This document shows, piece by piece, positions 8,839 to 16,435 of a DNA stretch of 64,000 bases. A program made the position numbers and the translations under genes. The DNA comes from Chitinophaga filiformis. Lineage in GTDB: Bacteria; Bacteroidota; Bacteroidia; Chitinophagales; Chitinophagaceae. Within the stretch, counting starts at the first letter, position 1. Every line of letters begins with the position of its first letter. The notes beneath the pieces were generated by a model. That model was not told the origin of the DNA, did not search any database, and worked only from the letters and a program-made list of their open reading frames with translations. The stretch spans positions 248,001 through 312,000 of the forward strand of contig NZ_JAKIRP010000003.1 of the NCBI RefSeq assembly GCF_021646545.1, written 5' to 3'.

Positions 8839-11800
8839 ATGCTGGTCAGCAATAAACATTTCATTCCCGTTATAGGGCTCGACATACATATTGTTATCCT
8901 GCTGGGATTCCCCATTCCCCTGCCCCATCCTTACATTGGTTTTGTACTGGACCCCATGGATTATATTCCATTCATGGGCGCCAGCACCAAGGTTAACCAC
9001 GTACCCAGAGGAGTAAGCGATACAAGCGGTATCATCATCATCCTCTTTCACTTCCCCATGGGAGGTCCCTGGCTGCTGGCGCCCATGATAGGCCATGATT
9101 CTGTCAACTTCTTCGGCAGTAAGACCGTGAAAGCCGAAGGCAGGTTGTTAAGCCCCACAGGTCATATGCTGATGACCTGTAACGATATTGGTATTCCGCT
9201 CTCGCTGCAACCGGGCAAGAAGCTGAAACCTATCCCCAGTATGTATCTGCCTACCTCATTCTCTATTCCGCTGTCATTTGGAAAGCCGGTGATGGTAGGT
9301 GGTCCCTATGTGCCTGACTGGGCCGGTGTATTGCTGAACCTTGTGATGTCTTTCGGATTTGGTGCATTGATGAAAGGCCTGGGTAAGATGGGGAGGAAAG
9401 GTTTAACCAAATTCAATCATGCACTGAAAGGCAAGATCGGCAGTAATAAACTGAGTAAAACACTCTGTAAAAAAGGCTTCGAGCCAGTGGACCTGGTACA
9501 GGGTATCATGATCTATGATGGTCTTGACTTTGAGCTGCCCGGTCCTATTCCGCTGAGGTGGGAACGATCATGGAACAGTGACAGCTCATTTGAGGGCGCG
9601 CTGGGTCATGGTACACATCTTTGCTATGATATGCGCATCGAAGAGTTTATCAGTGACGGCGCTGTAGTGGTATTACTGGGAGACGGACGTACTGCGGTGT
9701 TTGAGGCTTTGCCAGCCAGCGGTGACAGCGACTATAACCGGCATGAGAAAATGACGCTGAAACGGACCGATATGGATGAATACCAGTTGTACAACCATGA
9801 CAATGGCTTGTTCTATACCTTCCGTAAAACATACAACGGGGCTACTCAGTATCATCTCTCCACTATTCATGATAAAGCGCAGTTCATGATCAGCTTCCAC
9901 TATAACAGCCGTGGAGCGATCGTGCGTGTCATAGACAGTGTGGGCAGACACCTGCATATAAGCAGTGACAGTGCAGGGCGTATTACCGGCGTCACAGCAC
10001 GTCACCGTGGCGAGGAAAGACCGCTGATCAGTTATACCTATAACGATCAGGGAGATCTTACCGGCATCACTGATGCACTGGAGCAAACCACATCAATGAC
10101 ATATCGAGATCACCTGATGATCAAAAAGACGGATCGGAATGGCCAGTCTTTTTACTGGGAATATGATAAACAGGGGCGCTGCGTGCATACCTGGGGTGAT
10201 GGCGGATTACTGGAAGGTTATATCGCTTATCATCCGAAAGAAGGATATAACCTTGTTACCAATTCCCTGGGGCAAACCACTACGTATTATTACACACCGG
10301 ACTTTGTTGTATACCAGATCAAAGATCCGCTGGGATATTCCACCTTCACGGAATACACGCCGGATTTTGAGATCTACAGGCAGATCGATGAAGATGGGAA
10401 CATGACCGGTTATGTCTATGATGAAATGGGGAACTGCACATCAGTGGTATACCCGGATGGAAGCCAGCTAAATTACACTTATGATGAAACAGGTAATTTA
10501 TTGGTGGCCAGTGATGCACAGGGCAACAATACTTCCTATGTCTATTATGAGAATGGGCTGCTGCATAGTCGTAGTGACGCCAATGGCACATTACAACTAT
10601 TCTCCTATAATGAAAAAAACCTGCTGGGCAGTATAGCGGAATATCATGCAGGCGAGACTATTTTCAGCTATGATGACGACTATAATCTTGCTGCACTTAA
10701 ACTTCCCGATGGAGGCATTGCCAGCTGGGAATATGACAACTGGGGACAATGCCTGAGTGCCACCAATCCTCAGCAGCAAAAACAAACCTTCCGTTATGAT
10801 AAATTAGGGCGGGCAACAGAGGTGCATGTCCCGGATGGGAATGTTGTACAACTGCAATATAACGCCTATCTCGACGTAATACGGGCAAAGGATAAATACA
10901 ATGATGTGAAGTTCCAGTACACACCATTGGGTAAGCTGAAACTACGGGAAGAAAATGGCGTGAAGATGCATTTGGTATACGATACAGAAGATCAGCTGAG
11001 TACAGTTGTTGACGAACATGGCAGCAGCTTCCGTTTCATTCGTAATGCACGGGGAGAGATCATCGAGGATAGAAGTTTTGATGGTATTATACGCCGCTAC
11101 AGTATGGATGCTACCGGCAATCTGATCACCATGCACCGCCCGGGTGGCAGACAAACAGTCTTTGAATATAACAGCAGACACCAGATCACACGCGCCGAGT
11201 ACAGTGACGGCAGCTGGGAAACTTATACCTACGATCGCAACGGGTTGCTGATTGAAGCCGTCAATGAATTTAATATTGTCACCTTTAAAAGAGACAATCT
11301 GGGGCGTGTGATAGAAGAGCAGCAAAACGGACATACTGTAACGAGCAACTATAACAAACATGGTCGCAGAGATAGTATTAAAAGTTCATTGGGAGCACTG
11401 ATAGAAATCACGCACAACAAGATAGGTGCCGTAACAGGCATCAGGGCCAGCCATGAAGGCACAAAGGCACCGTGGGTGACAGAGATCATGTGCAATCACC
11501 TGGGATTGGAAGTAGCACGTTATCTTCCCGGCAATATCCAAAGTAAATGGACTTATGATAGTGGGGGAATGCCATCAGCACATACTGTACGGCATGGTGA
11601 TGAGATCACCCGTAATTTACATTACCGCTGGGACCCGAATGACAGATTGCGGCAGATCGTGAATGCACTGGACGAAGGAGTGACTAAGTTCGGGCATGAT
11701 GAATTTGGCAATCTCTCCTGGGCACAGTATGAGAACGGTCAATATGACTTCAGGCTGCCGGATAAACTTGGTAATCTGTTCCGCACAGAACAGCGGAACG

Positions 11801-12966
11801 ATCGGAAATACAATGCCGGCGGACAATTAAAAGCATCTGCACAGGGAAGGTTCGAATATGATGAAGAAGGTAATCTCAGCAGGAAGATCACTGCTGACCT
11901 GAAGACCTGGCAGTATGAATGGTATGGCAACGGCATGTTGAAAAAGGTGATCCGTCCTGACAATACCGCCGTTTGTTTCGAATATGATGCTTTAGGTAGG
12001 AGGACCGCCAAAATATACAAGCAACAGATCACCCGCTGGATCTGGGATGAGCATGCTCCCCTGCATGAGTGGACATATGAAGCCAGTCAAAGACCTGTGA
12101 CAGAAGTGGATGAAATGGGCAATGTGGTACAGCCACCTGAGCCAGTACCACCAGCATCACTCATCACCTGGGTGTTCGAAGGAGCTGGAGCCCCGTCAGC
12201 GAAGATCATTGACGGTAAAGCCTATTCTATCATTACTGATCATCTGGGCACCCCTTGTCAGGCATATGATGCAGAAGGTACGCTGGTATGGGCCTGCGAG
12301 CTGGATATCTATGGCAAACCGCGCAAGCGGAATGGCGACCTCACTTTCATACCTTTCCGGTATCAGGGTCAGTACCATGATATAGAGACGGAGTTATATT
12401 ACAACCGGTTCAGGTATTATTTACCGGAAGAAGGCGTCTATATCAGCCAGGACCCCATACGACTTGCCAGCACCAATGCCACTTTTTATAGTTATGTAAG
12501 GGATACCAACACCCAGATAGACGTCCTTGGTCTGACCATAATAGATTCGGTATTGACGCTGAAAGGGCAGGCTCCGGAGCAATTAAAGACCATACGGGCA
12601 TCCAGTGGCGCAAAAAAAGTAGAAGGCCGTTTAGAAGACGCTGAACAAAAGCTGATACGCCAGCTGCAGGAACGATTTAAGGACGATATGGAAAAATTGC
12701 ATGGTGCTACATTGGAAATTGAATCGAAACCATCATTCATAAGGCTACCCTCAGGAAAAGGCTACCCGGTACCAGGAATAGCGCCATGTGAGTTTTGTAA
12801 TCCTGCGATGCATAACTTTGCAGTAGACAATAAAATGACGATCACATATAAGTATACTAAAATTACGACCAAGAACAAGATCCAGACCAAGCATCTTGTT
12901 ACTGTAAAATACCCGCTGGCCGGGTTGGAACATCAAAATATCAACGCGCCTCATCCTTGTCCTTAA
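8839..12966 (+). CDS. PAAR-like/Rhs polymorphic toxin with candidate deaminase C-terminus
   Basis: This 1375-residue protein has three parts. Residues about 1-200 are a glycine/proline/histidine-rich PAAR-like tip with hydrophobic segments (IHIVILLGFPIPLPHPYIG). Residues about 220-1230 contain a DUF6531-like start and many YDxxGxL-type RHS/YD repeats that form a cocoon. The Rhs core ends with YYNRFRYYLPEEGVYISQDP and the cleavage-type motif DVLGL (1228-1232). The 143-residue C-terminus is the variable toxin. It contains LEDAEQKLI with Asp1267-Ala-Glu1269, and APCEFC with Cys1317 and Cys1320, followed by a helix and the strand KMTITYKY. That order matches the zinc site of deaminase-fold toxins, though the usual His/Cys ligand of the HAE motif is Asp here. 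The Rhs call is very secure and the deaminase call moderate. Confidence 0.88.
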   Translation: MLVSNKHFIPVIGLDIHIVILLGFPIPLPHPYIGFVLDPMDYIPFMGASTKVNHVPRGVSDTSGIIIILFHFPMGGPWLLAPMIGHDSVNFFGSKTVKAEGRLLSPTGHMLMTCNDIGIPLSLQPGKKLKPIPSMYLPTSFSIPLSFGKPVMVGGPYVPDWAGVLLNLVMSFGFGALMKGLGKMGRKGLTKFNHALKGKIGSNKLSKTLCKKGFEPVDLVQGIMIYDGLDFELPGPIPLRWERSWNSDSSFEGALGHGTHLCYDMRIEEFISDGAVVVLLGDGRTAVFEALPASGDSDYNRHEKMTLKRTDMDEYQLYNHDNGLFYTFRKTYNGATQYHLSTIHDKAQFMISFHYNSRGAIVRVIDSVGRHLHISSDSAGRITGVTARHRGEERPLISYTYNDQGDLTGITDALEQTTSMTYRDHLMIKKTDRNGQSFYWEYDKQGRCVHTWGDGGLLEGYIAYHPKEGYNLVTNSLGQTTTYYYTPDFVVYQIKDPLGYSTFTEYTPDFEIYRQIDEDGNMTGYVYDEMGNCTSVVYPDGSQLNYTYDETGNLLVASDAQGNNTSYVYYENGLLHSRSDANGTLQLFSYNEKNLLGSIAEYHAGETIFSYDDDYNLAALKLPDGGIASWEYDNWGQCLSATNPQQQKQTFRYDKLGRATEVHVPDGNVVQLQYNAYLDVIRAKDKYNDVKFQYTPLGKLKLREENGVKMHLVYDTEDQLSTVVDEHGSSFRFIRNARGEIIEDRSFDGIIRRYSMDATGNLITMHRPGGRQTVFEYNSRHQITRAEYSDGSWETYTYDRNGLLIEAVNEFNIVTFKRDNLGRVIEEQQNGHTVTSNYNKHGRRDSIKSSLGALIEITHNKIGAVTGIRASHEGTKAPWVTEIMCNHLGLEVARYLPGNIQSKWTYDSGGMPSAHTVRHGDEITRNLHYRWDPNDRLRQIVNALDEGVTKFGHDEFGNLSWAQYENGQYDFRLPDKLGNLFRTEQRNDRKYNAGGQLKASAQGRFEYDEEGNLSRKITADLKTWQYEWYGNGMLKKVIRPDNTAVCFEYDALGRRTAKIYKQQITRWIWDEHAPLHEWTYEASQRPVTEVDEMGNVVQPPEPVPPASLITWVFEGAGAPSAKIIDGKAYSIITDHLGTPCQAYDAEGTLVWACELDIYGKPRKRNGDLTFIPFRYQGQYHDIETELYYNRFRYYLPEEGVYISQDPIRLASTNATFYSYVRDTNTQIDVLGLTIIDSVLTLKGQAPEQLKTIRASSGAKKVEGRLEDAEQKLIRQLQERFKDDMEKLHGATLEIESKPSFIRLPSGKGYPVPGIAPCEFCNPAMHNFAVDNKMTITYKYTKITTKNKIQTKHLVTVKYPLAGLEHQNINAPHPCP

Positions 12967-12978
12967 TAAAAACAAGTT

Positions 12979-14106
12979 ATGTATCCAAACACAAAAGAAC
13001 TTATACAGCAAATACAATGGAGCAGCTTTACCGGAGGCTATAGCACTTCAGTAGAAGAAGTACCTCCGATACTGGAAGCACTTTGTGATATAGAAGAGGA
13101 AGACGAGGTGCTTTCATTGCTGTTTGGAGAGATGCTCAGTCATGTAAAACAGGGATATAATGTATTTGAGATAATCGAGCCGGTTATACAGGTATTTGAT
13201 AGTTTATGTAAGGAAGACTTTGCGTATCCTTCAACATTGACAGACTTCCTGGCATATGTGTATACAATGGATATCAGGTCGGCCGTACCGATACTAACCA
13301 TGCCGGTACGGTATAGTTTTGGCTCGAAAGATGAGCAACCCGATGCAGGGTTTACAGCCTTCAAATCATTCTTCAGGGACCATTTCTATAGGACGGACAA
13401 CGAAGAATTGGTGCCCACTGACATATATTTTACCGCCGTGTTGTTCCCGGCAAAAGAAGAGATCAGCAGGATCTTCGATATCATTCAACGCAATAATGAG
13501 AATACCGCCCTGGTCAAAAATGCACTGATCAGCGCGGCCCTGATCAACTATCTGACAGGAGAACGGACAAGCCTTCCGGTAGAAATTACGCAGTTGTTGA
13601 CAGCTGATGAATCACTGGCGCCATATATACCGGTATACAATGGCATCAGCGGTTTTCCGGTGGAACAGGAACAGTTGCAGGAATTGCTGGATATGGAAGA
13701 AGACATTGAAGTACAATGGGCGCAGGCATTTATTATTGTAGCAGCAACAGATGCTTTACTGATAGGTAACCTGCAGGACGCTGAGCGGTTAAAGACTGCA
13801 TTGGATGGGTTATTCCCGGTACTGGAAGAACAAAAGGCAAAATTTGAAGAGGAAGAACAGGAGATGGATTTCCCTTTGTACCCTTACATGGCTGAAGATC
13901 TGACAAGCATCGTGTTCAGGGATTTCCTGAACCGGGGCAGTGTACTTGATGTATCACAACTGAACGAGGTACAGCGGTATTGCCTGGAAAAATTGTATGC
14001 GCTGAAGATCCATACACATGCTATGCTGCACGCTGGCCTGCTGCCTGAAGGTATTACACCGGATAATCAGCCTACCCTGCTGCCCATATATAATTATTCC
14101 ATTTGA
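12979..14106 (+). CDS. Acidic helical protein, probable immunity to the Rhs toxin
   Basis: The 375-residue product has no signal peptide or membrane segment, is rich in Glu and Asp (EEEEQEMDF, DIEEEDEV), and appears to be made of repeated helix pairs of HEAT-like character. I recognise no named family. It starts 12 bp after the Rhs stop and is the last gene before a strong terminator, which is the standard place for the cognate immunity gene of a polymorphic toxin. A cytoplasmic acidic protein fits neutralisation of a nucleic-acid-acting toxin. The role is inferred from position and composition. Confidence 0.55.
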   Translation: MYPNTKELIQQIQWSSFTGGYSTSVEEVPPILEALCDIEEEDEVLSLLFGEMLSHVKQGYNVFEIIEPVIQVFDSLCKEDFAYPSTLTDFLAYVYTMDIRSAVPILTMPVRYSFGSKDEQPDAGFTAFKSFFRDHFYRTDNEELVPTDIYFTAVLFPAKEEISRIFDIIQRNNENTALVKNALISAALINYLTGERTSLPVEITQLLTADESLAPYIPVYNGISGFPVEQEQLQELLDMEEDIEVQWAQAFIIVAATDALLIGNLQDAERLKTALDGLFPVLEEQKAKFEEEEQEMDFPLYPYMAEDLTSIVFRDFLNRGSVLDVSQLNEVQRYCLEKLYALKIHTHAMLHAGLLPEGITPDNQPTLLPIYNYSI

Positions 14107-14167
14107 TACTGTGCCACCAACACATCCGCAGCAATAAAAATAATTTATGGCAAGCGAAATCGAAGAA

Positions 14168-14200
14168 AAGCGCCCGTCCCAGTAATTGAGACGGGCGCTT
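14168..14200. terminator. Bidirectional terminator closing the type VI block
   Basis: AAGCGCCCGTC (14168-14178) pairs perfectly with GACGGGCGCTT (14190-14200) around an 11-base loop. The right side is followed by CATTTTATT and the left side has an A-rich flank. It lies between convergent genes and should stop both the type VI operon and the DUF1266 lipoprotein gene. Confidence 0.85.
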
Positions 14201-14220
14201 CATTTTATTATAACAGTAAA

Positions 14221-15078
14221 TTATTTCACCGGCATATAAGTATAGATGCTGTACTTCCCTTCCAGCATACCTGCTACTTCTCTTTTGAAACGATCGTTGT
14301 CACTCTCTGCACCGCCCCAGAACTGACGCCCTAACAGAAAATCGTTGAAATAAGCTTTCCAGTCGCTATACTGCGATTGCACCACGTGCGGCGCCTTCTT
14401 CAACCACACCATGGCTTCTCCCCTGTTAAGATATCCTGCCTGGTAAGCCACGCAGATGTTGTTAATATAACGGGCGATATCCCATGCCTTGATACCGCCA
14501 TTACTGAATTCTGTGTAATGGGTTTTGATAAACTCCATGCCCGGAATATCCGTCTTTGACAGTTTATATTTTGCGAGGTCGATAGCCGCGATGTCTGCCC
14601 CTGCCCCACCGTTTTCTTCTAATACCTTGCGATATTGCGCGTATTGCGCCTGATGCCCCTCTTCCAGCAACCAGGTCAGTGATTTTTCCAGTTCTGCGGT
14701 GTTGTGGATGTTCCAGTAGTCAGCCAGGGTTGCTTTTGCTTCTTTACCATCTTTATCATCCTGCGGTTTGAACGGGAAGACAAAATATCGGGTATAGGCA
14801 TTCTGCAGGGATGTAGAGAAACTATCAGTGCCCGGTTCACCCTGTACTGCCGGTTTGATCAACCTGTCGAACGTGGATTCGGGACCGCCGTAACCATGTA
14901 TAAAGTATACGCCCGCCAGCATAAAGGGATATAGTTCATCATTCCTGATTATAGTCGCATTATTGGTAGCAGCTACCTGCTCCTGTTTATCCTGTTTGCT
15001 AGTATTACTGTTACATCCTGCCATACTGATAGCCAGCAAACAGATGGCCGGGATGATATTTGACTGTATTCCTTTCAT
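14221..15078 (-). CDS. DUF1266-type lipoprotein
   Basis: The protein is 285 residues with a lipoprotein signal ending SMAGC (Cys22), followed by a polar Gln/Lys/Thr linker. The C-terminal two-thirds shows the DUF1266 pattern: a YWNIHNTAELEKSLTWLLEEGH segment, then KAWDIARYINNICVAYQAGYL, then a GRQFWGG stretch. DUF1266 proteins have no established function. Being lipidated, this one should face the periplasm or be surface-exposed. It converges on the type VI block across a shared terminator, so the adjacency does not by itself imply a functional link. Confidence 0.65.
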   Translation of the reverse strand: MKGIQSNIIPAICLLAISMAGCNSNTSKQDKQEQVAATNNATIIRNDELYPFMLAGVYFIHGYGGPESTFDRLIKPAVQGEPGTDSFSTSLQNAYTRYFVFPFKPQDDKDGKEAKATLADYWNIHNTAELEKSLTWLLEEGHQAQYAQYRKVLEENGGAGADIAAIDLAKYKLSKTDIPGMEFIKTHYTEFSNGGIKAWDIARYINNICVAYQAGYLNRGEAMVWLKKAPHVVQSQYSDWKAYFNDFLLGRQFWGGAESDNDRFKREVAGMLEGKYSIYTYMPVK

Positions 15079-15168
15079 GTAGCTATTGTTTTGATGAACA
15101 TAGAAGCATCAAATATAAAACTTTTCAAATTCTTTAAAGAATTGTATATGATTATCAATCACTTAATA

Positions 15169-15195
15169 AATACCCTACAAAACTTGTAGGGTATT
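15169..15195. promoter_or_regulatory. 27-bp perfect palindrome, candidate operator
   Basis: AATACCCTACAA (15169-15180) and TTGTAGGGTATT (15184-15195) are exact reverse complements separated by AAC. The right arm supplies the TTG that would be the -33 element of the promoter at 15184-15216. A repressor bound here would block the polymerase. The arm length and A/T-flanked CCCTAC core resemble sites of dimeric regulators of the Rrf2 type, but the regulator is not in the window. Confidence 0.65.
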
Positions 15196-15216
15196 AAGAA
15201 ATTCTTCCTATATTTG
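15184..15216 (+). promoter_or_regulatory. Bacteroidota-type promoter for the leader/thioredoxin-fold unit
   Basis: TTG at 15184-15186 is followed after 22 bp by TATATTTG at 15209-15216, a full match to the TAnnTTTG -7 element. The spacing is at the long end of what is normal. It lies 39 bp ahead of the leader peptide ATG and overlaps the palindrome. Confidence 0.55.
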
Positions 15217-15255
15217 CTTTGTCAATACAGGCAATCACATAAAACACAAGTTCAC

Positions 15256-15324
15256 ATGCCTCAGTTAAAAGTATTAACGCAGTTTAAAAACAGAAAGACC
15301 GCTGCTGTCTGTTGTTGTAGCTGA
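15256..15324 (+). CDS. 22-codon leader peptide ending in Cys-Cys-Cys-Ser
   Basis: The frame ATG...TGA encodes a 22-residue peptide starting MPQLKVLTQF, basic in the middle (KNRK) and ending AVCCCS. The three consecutive TGT codons just before the stop are what is expected of a cysteine-sensing attenuation leader: ribosomes would stall there when charged cysteine tRNA is short. A GC-rich hairpin starts 8 bases after the stop, and the next gene begins 100 bases further. Short frames occur by chance, so the case rests on the combination with the upstream palindrome and promoter. Confidence 0.5.
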   Translation: MPQLKVLTQFKNRKTAAVCCCS

Positions 15325-15331
15325 TACCTCA

Positions 15332-15355
15332 TTGCCACGGATCGCCCGCCGGCAA
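15332..15355 (+). promoter_or_regulatory. Small GC-rich hairpin after the leader, possible attenuator
   Basis: TTGCC (15332-15336) with GG (15339-15340) pairs with CC (15349-15350) and GGCAA (15351-15355), leaving an AC bulge. It is immediately downstream of the leader stop codon and is followed by a short T stretch. It could sequester or terminate depending on ribosome position. The stem is short, so the assignment is tentative. Confidence 0.35.
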
Positions 15356-15424
15356 CCGTTTCATAAAAATCATTACAACCATTTATTTAAACACTGTTTA
15401 CCAACCATCCCTTAAATTTATTTT

Positions 15425-16063
15425 ATGTCTAACAACTTCAACAGATACGCAGATCTTTTTCCTGAATTTGAGATTGAAAATGTGAAAAAAGCCTATAAGA
15501 CCAGGACCCCGATCAGCCCTTTACATGCAGGAGATACATTACCTGCATTCCATATAAATAAGAAAAATATTATTGCTACTTCAGATATCTTGAAGTCTGT
15601 ACAGGGCCCACAATCTATCACACAGGTAATAGACCGTCCGCTGGTACTCGCTTTCCACTCCATCCACTGGAATGGTTATGGAAACAGGCTGCTGAAAGAA
15701 CTGAAGGATATTTACGCAGATATCCGTGTAATGGGCGGTCAGCTGCTGCTGGTAACTACTGACGAAAAGCAACATTTCGACGAGGCCACGTCAGCATTAC
15801 AGCTGCCATTCGCCAGCATCTGGGATCAGCACAACCTGATTGCCGGCAAAGCGGGTCTTTATTCTGCTACCGACCCTATCTGGGACAGAATATCCGGTGT
15901 GAATGAAGATGTACCAACGCCGGGCATTTATGTACTGACGCCATCACTGAAGATCGTTTACAGTGCAGTAGACCTGTGGCTGGAAAAATCGCTGGAAAGA
16001 AGGGATCTGCTGTCTGCCGTGTATGAAGCAAGTCACCAGGGATCACATGGAATAGCTATATAA
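15425..16063 (+). CDS. Cysteine-free thioredoxin-fold (AhpC/TSA-like) protein
   Basis: The 212-residue protein resembles the peroxiredoxin/AhpC-TSA fold: a HAGDTLPAFHINKK opening strand, then DRPLVLAFHSIHWNGYGNRLLKEL where the redox motif should be, then GGQLLLVTTDE and a PGIYVLTPSLKIVY strand. The expected catalytic Cys position reads HWNGYG and the whole protein contains no cysteine, so it cannot be a thiol peroxidase. It has no signal peptide. It follows a possible cysteine-sensing leader and ends at its own terminator. A non-catalytic binding or stress role is possible; the function is unknown. Confidence 0.65.
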   Translation: MSNNFNRYADLFPEFEIENVKKAYKTRTPISPLHAGDTLPAFHINKKNIIATSDILKSVQGPQSITQVIDRPLVLAFHSIHWNGYGNRLLKELKDIYADIRVMGGQLLLVTTDEKQHFDEATSALQLPFASIWDQHNLIAGKAGLYSATDPIWDRISGVNEDVPTPGIYVLTPSLKIVYSAVDLWLEKSLERRDLLSAVYEASHQGSHGIAI

Positions 16064-16082
16064 AATACATATCAGAAAAAGG

Positions 16083-16126
16083 CACAACACCCTGTGCGCC
16101 GTCGGCGTACAGGGTGTTGTGTTTTT
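16083..16126 (+). terminator. Rho-independent terminator
   Basis: CACAACACCCTGT (16083-16095) pairs perfectly with ACAGGGTGTTGTG (16109-16121), followed by TTTTT. It ends the thioredoxin-fold transcript 20 bp after its stop codon. Confidence 0.9.
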
Positions 16127-16141
16127 ATGTATCTTGTTGAT

Positions 16142-16435
16142 ATGCGTACTAACCCTGAACAACCCACTTCCAACGAAACGGAACCTGCCTCCTGGACAAC
16201 AGTGATCTGGATGTCTGTAGTTGCACTGATCGGCTTTGGTTTTGCCGTTTACCGTTTTCTCCAGTTCTCGGAGGCTGGCAATCAGCTGCATAACGTTCGC
16301 CTGACGCGTATAGAGCTCTATATTTACCGCGCCACCGGTCATTGGGGTGTTATAGCCGTTTTTATAATTATGGGCATTTTCGGGCTCTATAATGCCATTA
16401 TCAACATCAGAGACCTGCGCTCCAGGAAACAGTAA
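16142..16435 (+). CDS. Small two-helix membrane protein
   Basis: I start this at the ATG at 16142 (MRTNPEQPTS), giving 97 residues. The longer frame begins inside the terminator stem at 16094 and is unlikely to be used; 16127 is another possible ATG. Two hydrophobic helices are visible, VIWMSVVALIGFGFAVYRFL and HWGVIAVFIIMGIFGLYNAI, with a polar loop between and a basic C-terminus (RDLRSRKQ), which suggests both termini are cytoplasmic. The 3' end overlaps the convergent DUF6807 gene by 29 bp. I recognise no family. Confidence 0.55.
   Translation: MRTNPEQPTSNETEPASWTTVIWMSVVALIGFGFAVYRFLQFSEAGNQLHNVRLTRIELYIYRATGHWGVIAVFIIMGIFGLYNAIINIRDLRSRKQ

Noticed and set aside
8839..9440. Transmembrane protein at the Rhs N-terminus
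   Set aside because: The hydrophobic Gly/Pro/His-rich stretches fit a PAAR-like tip and pre-Rhs segment better than a stable membrane anchor, though a translocation helix is possible.
16094..16141. Longer start for the small two-helix membrane protein
   Set aside because: The extra codons lie inside the rho-independent terminator of the preceding gene.
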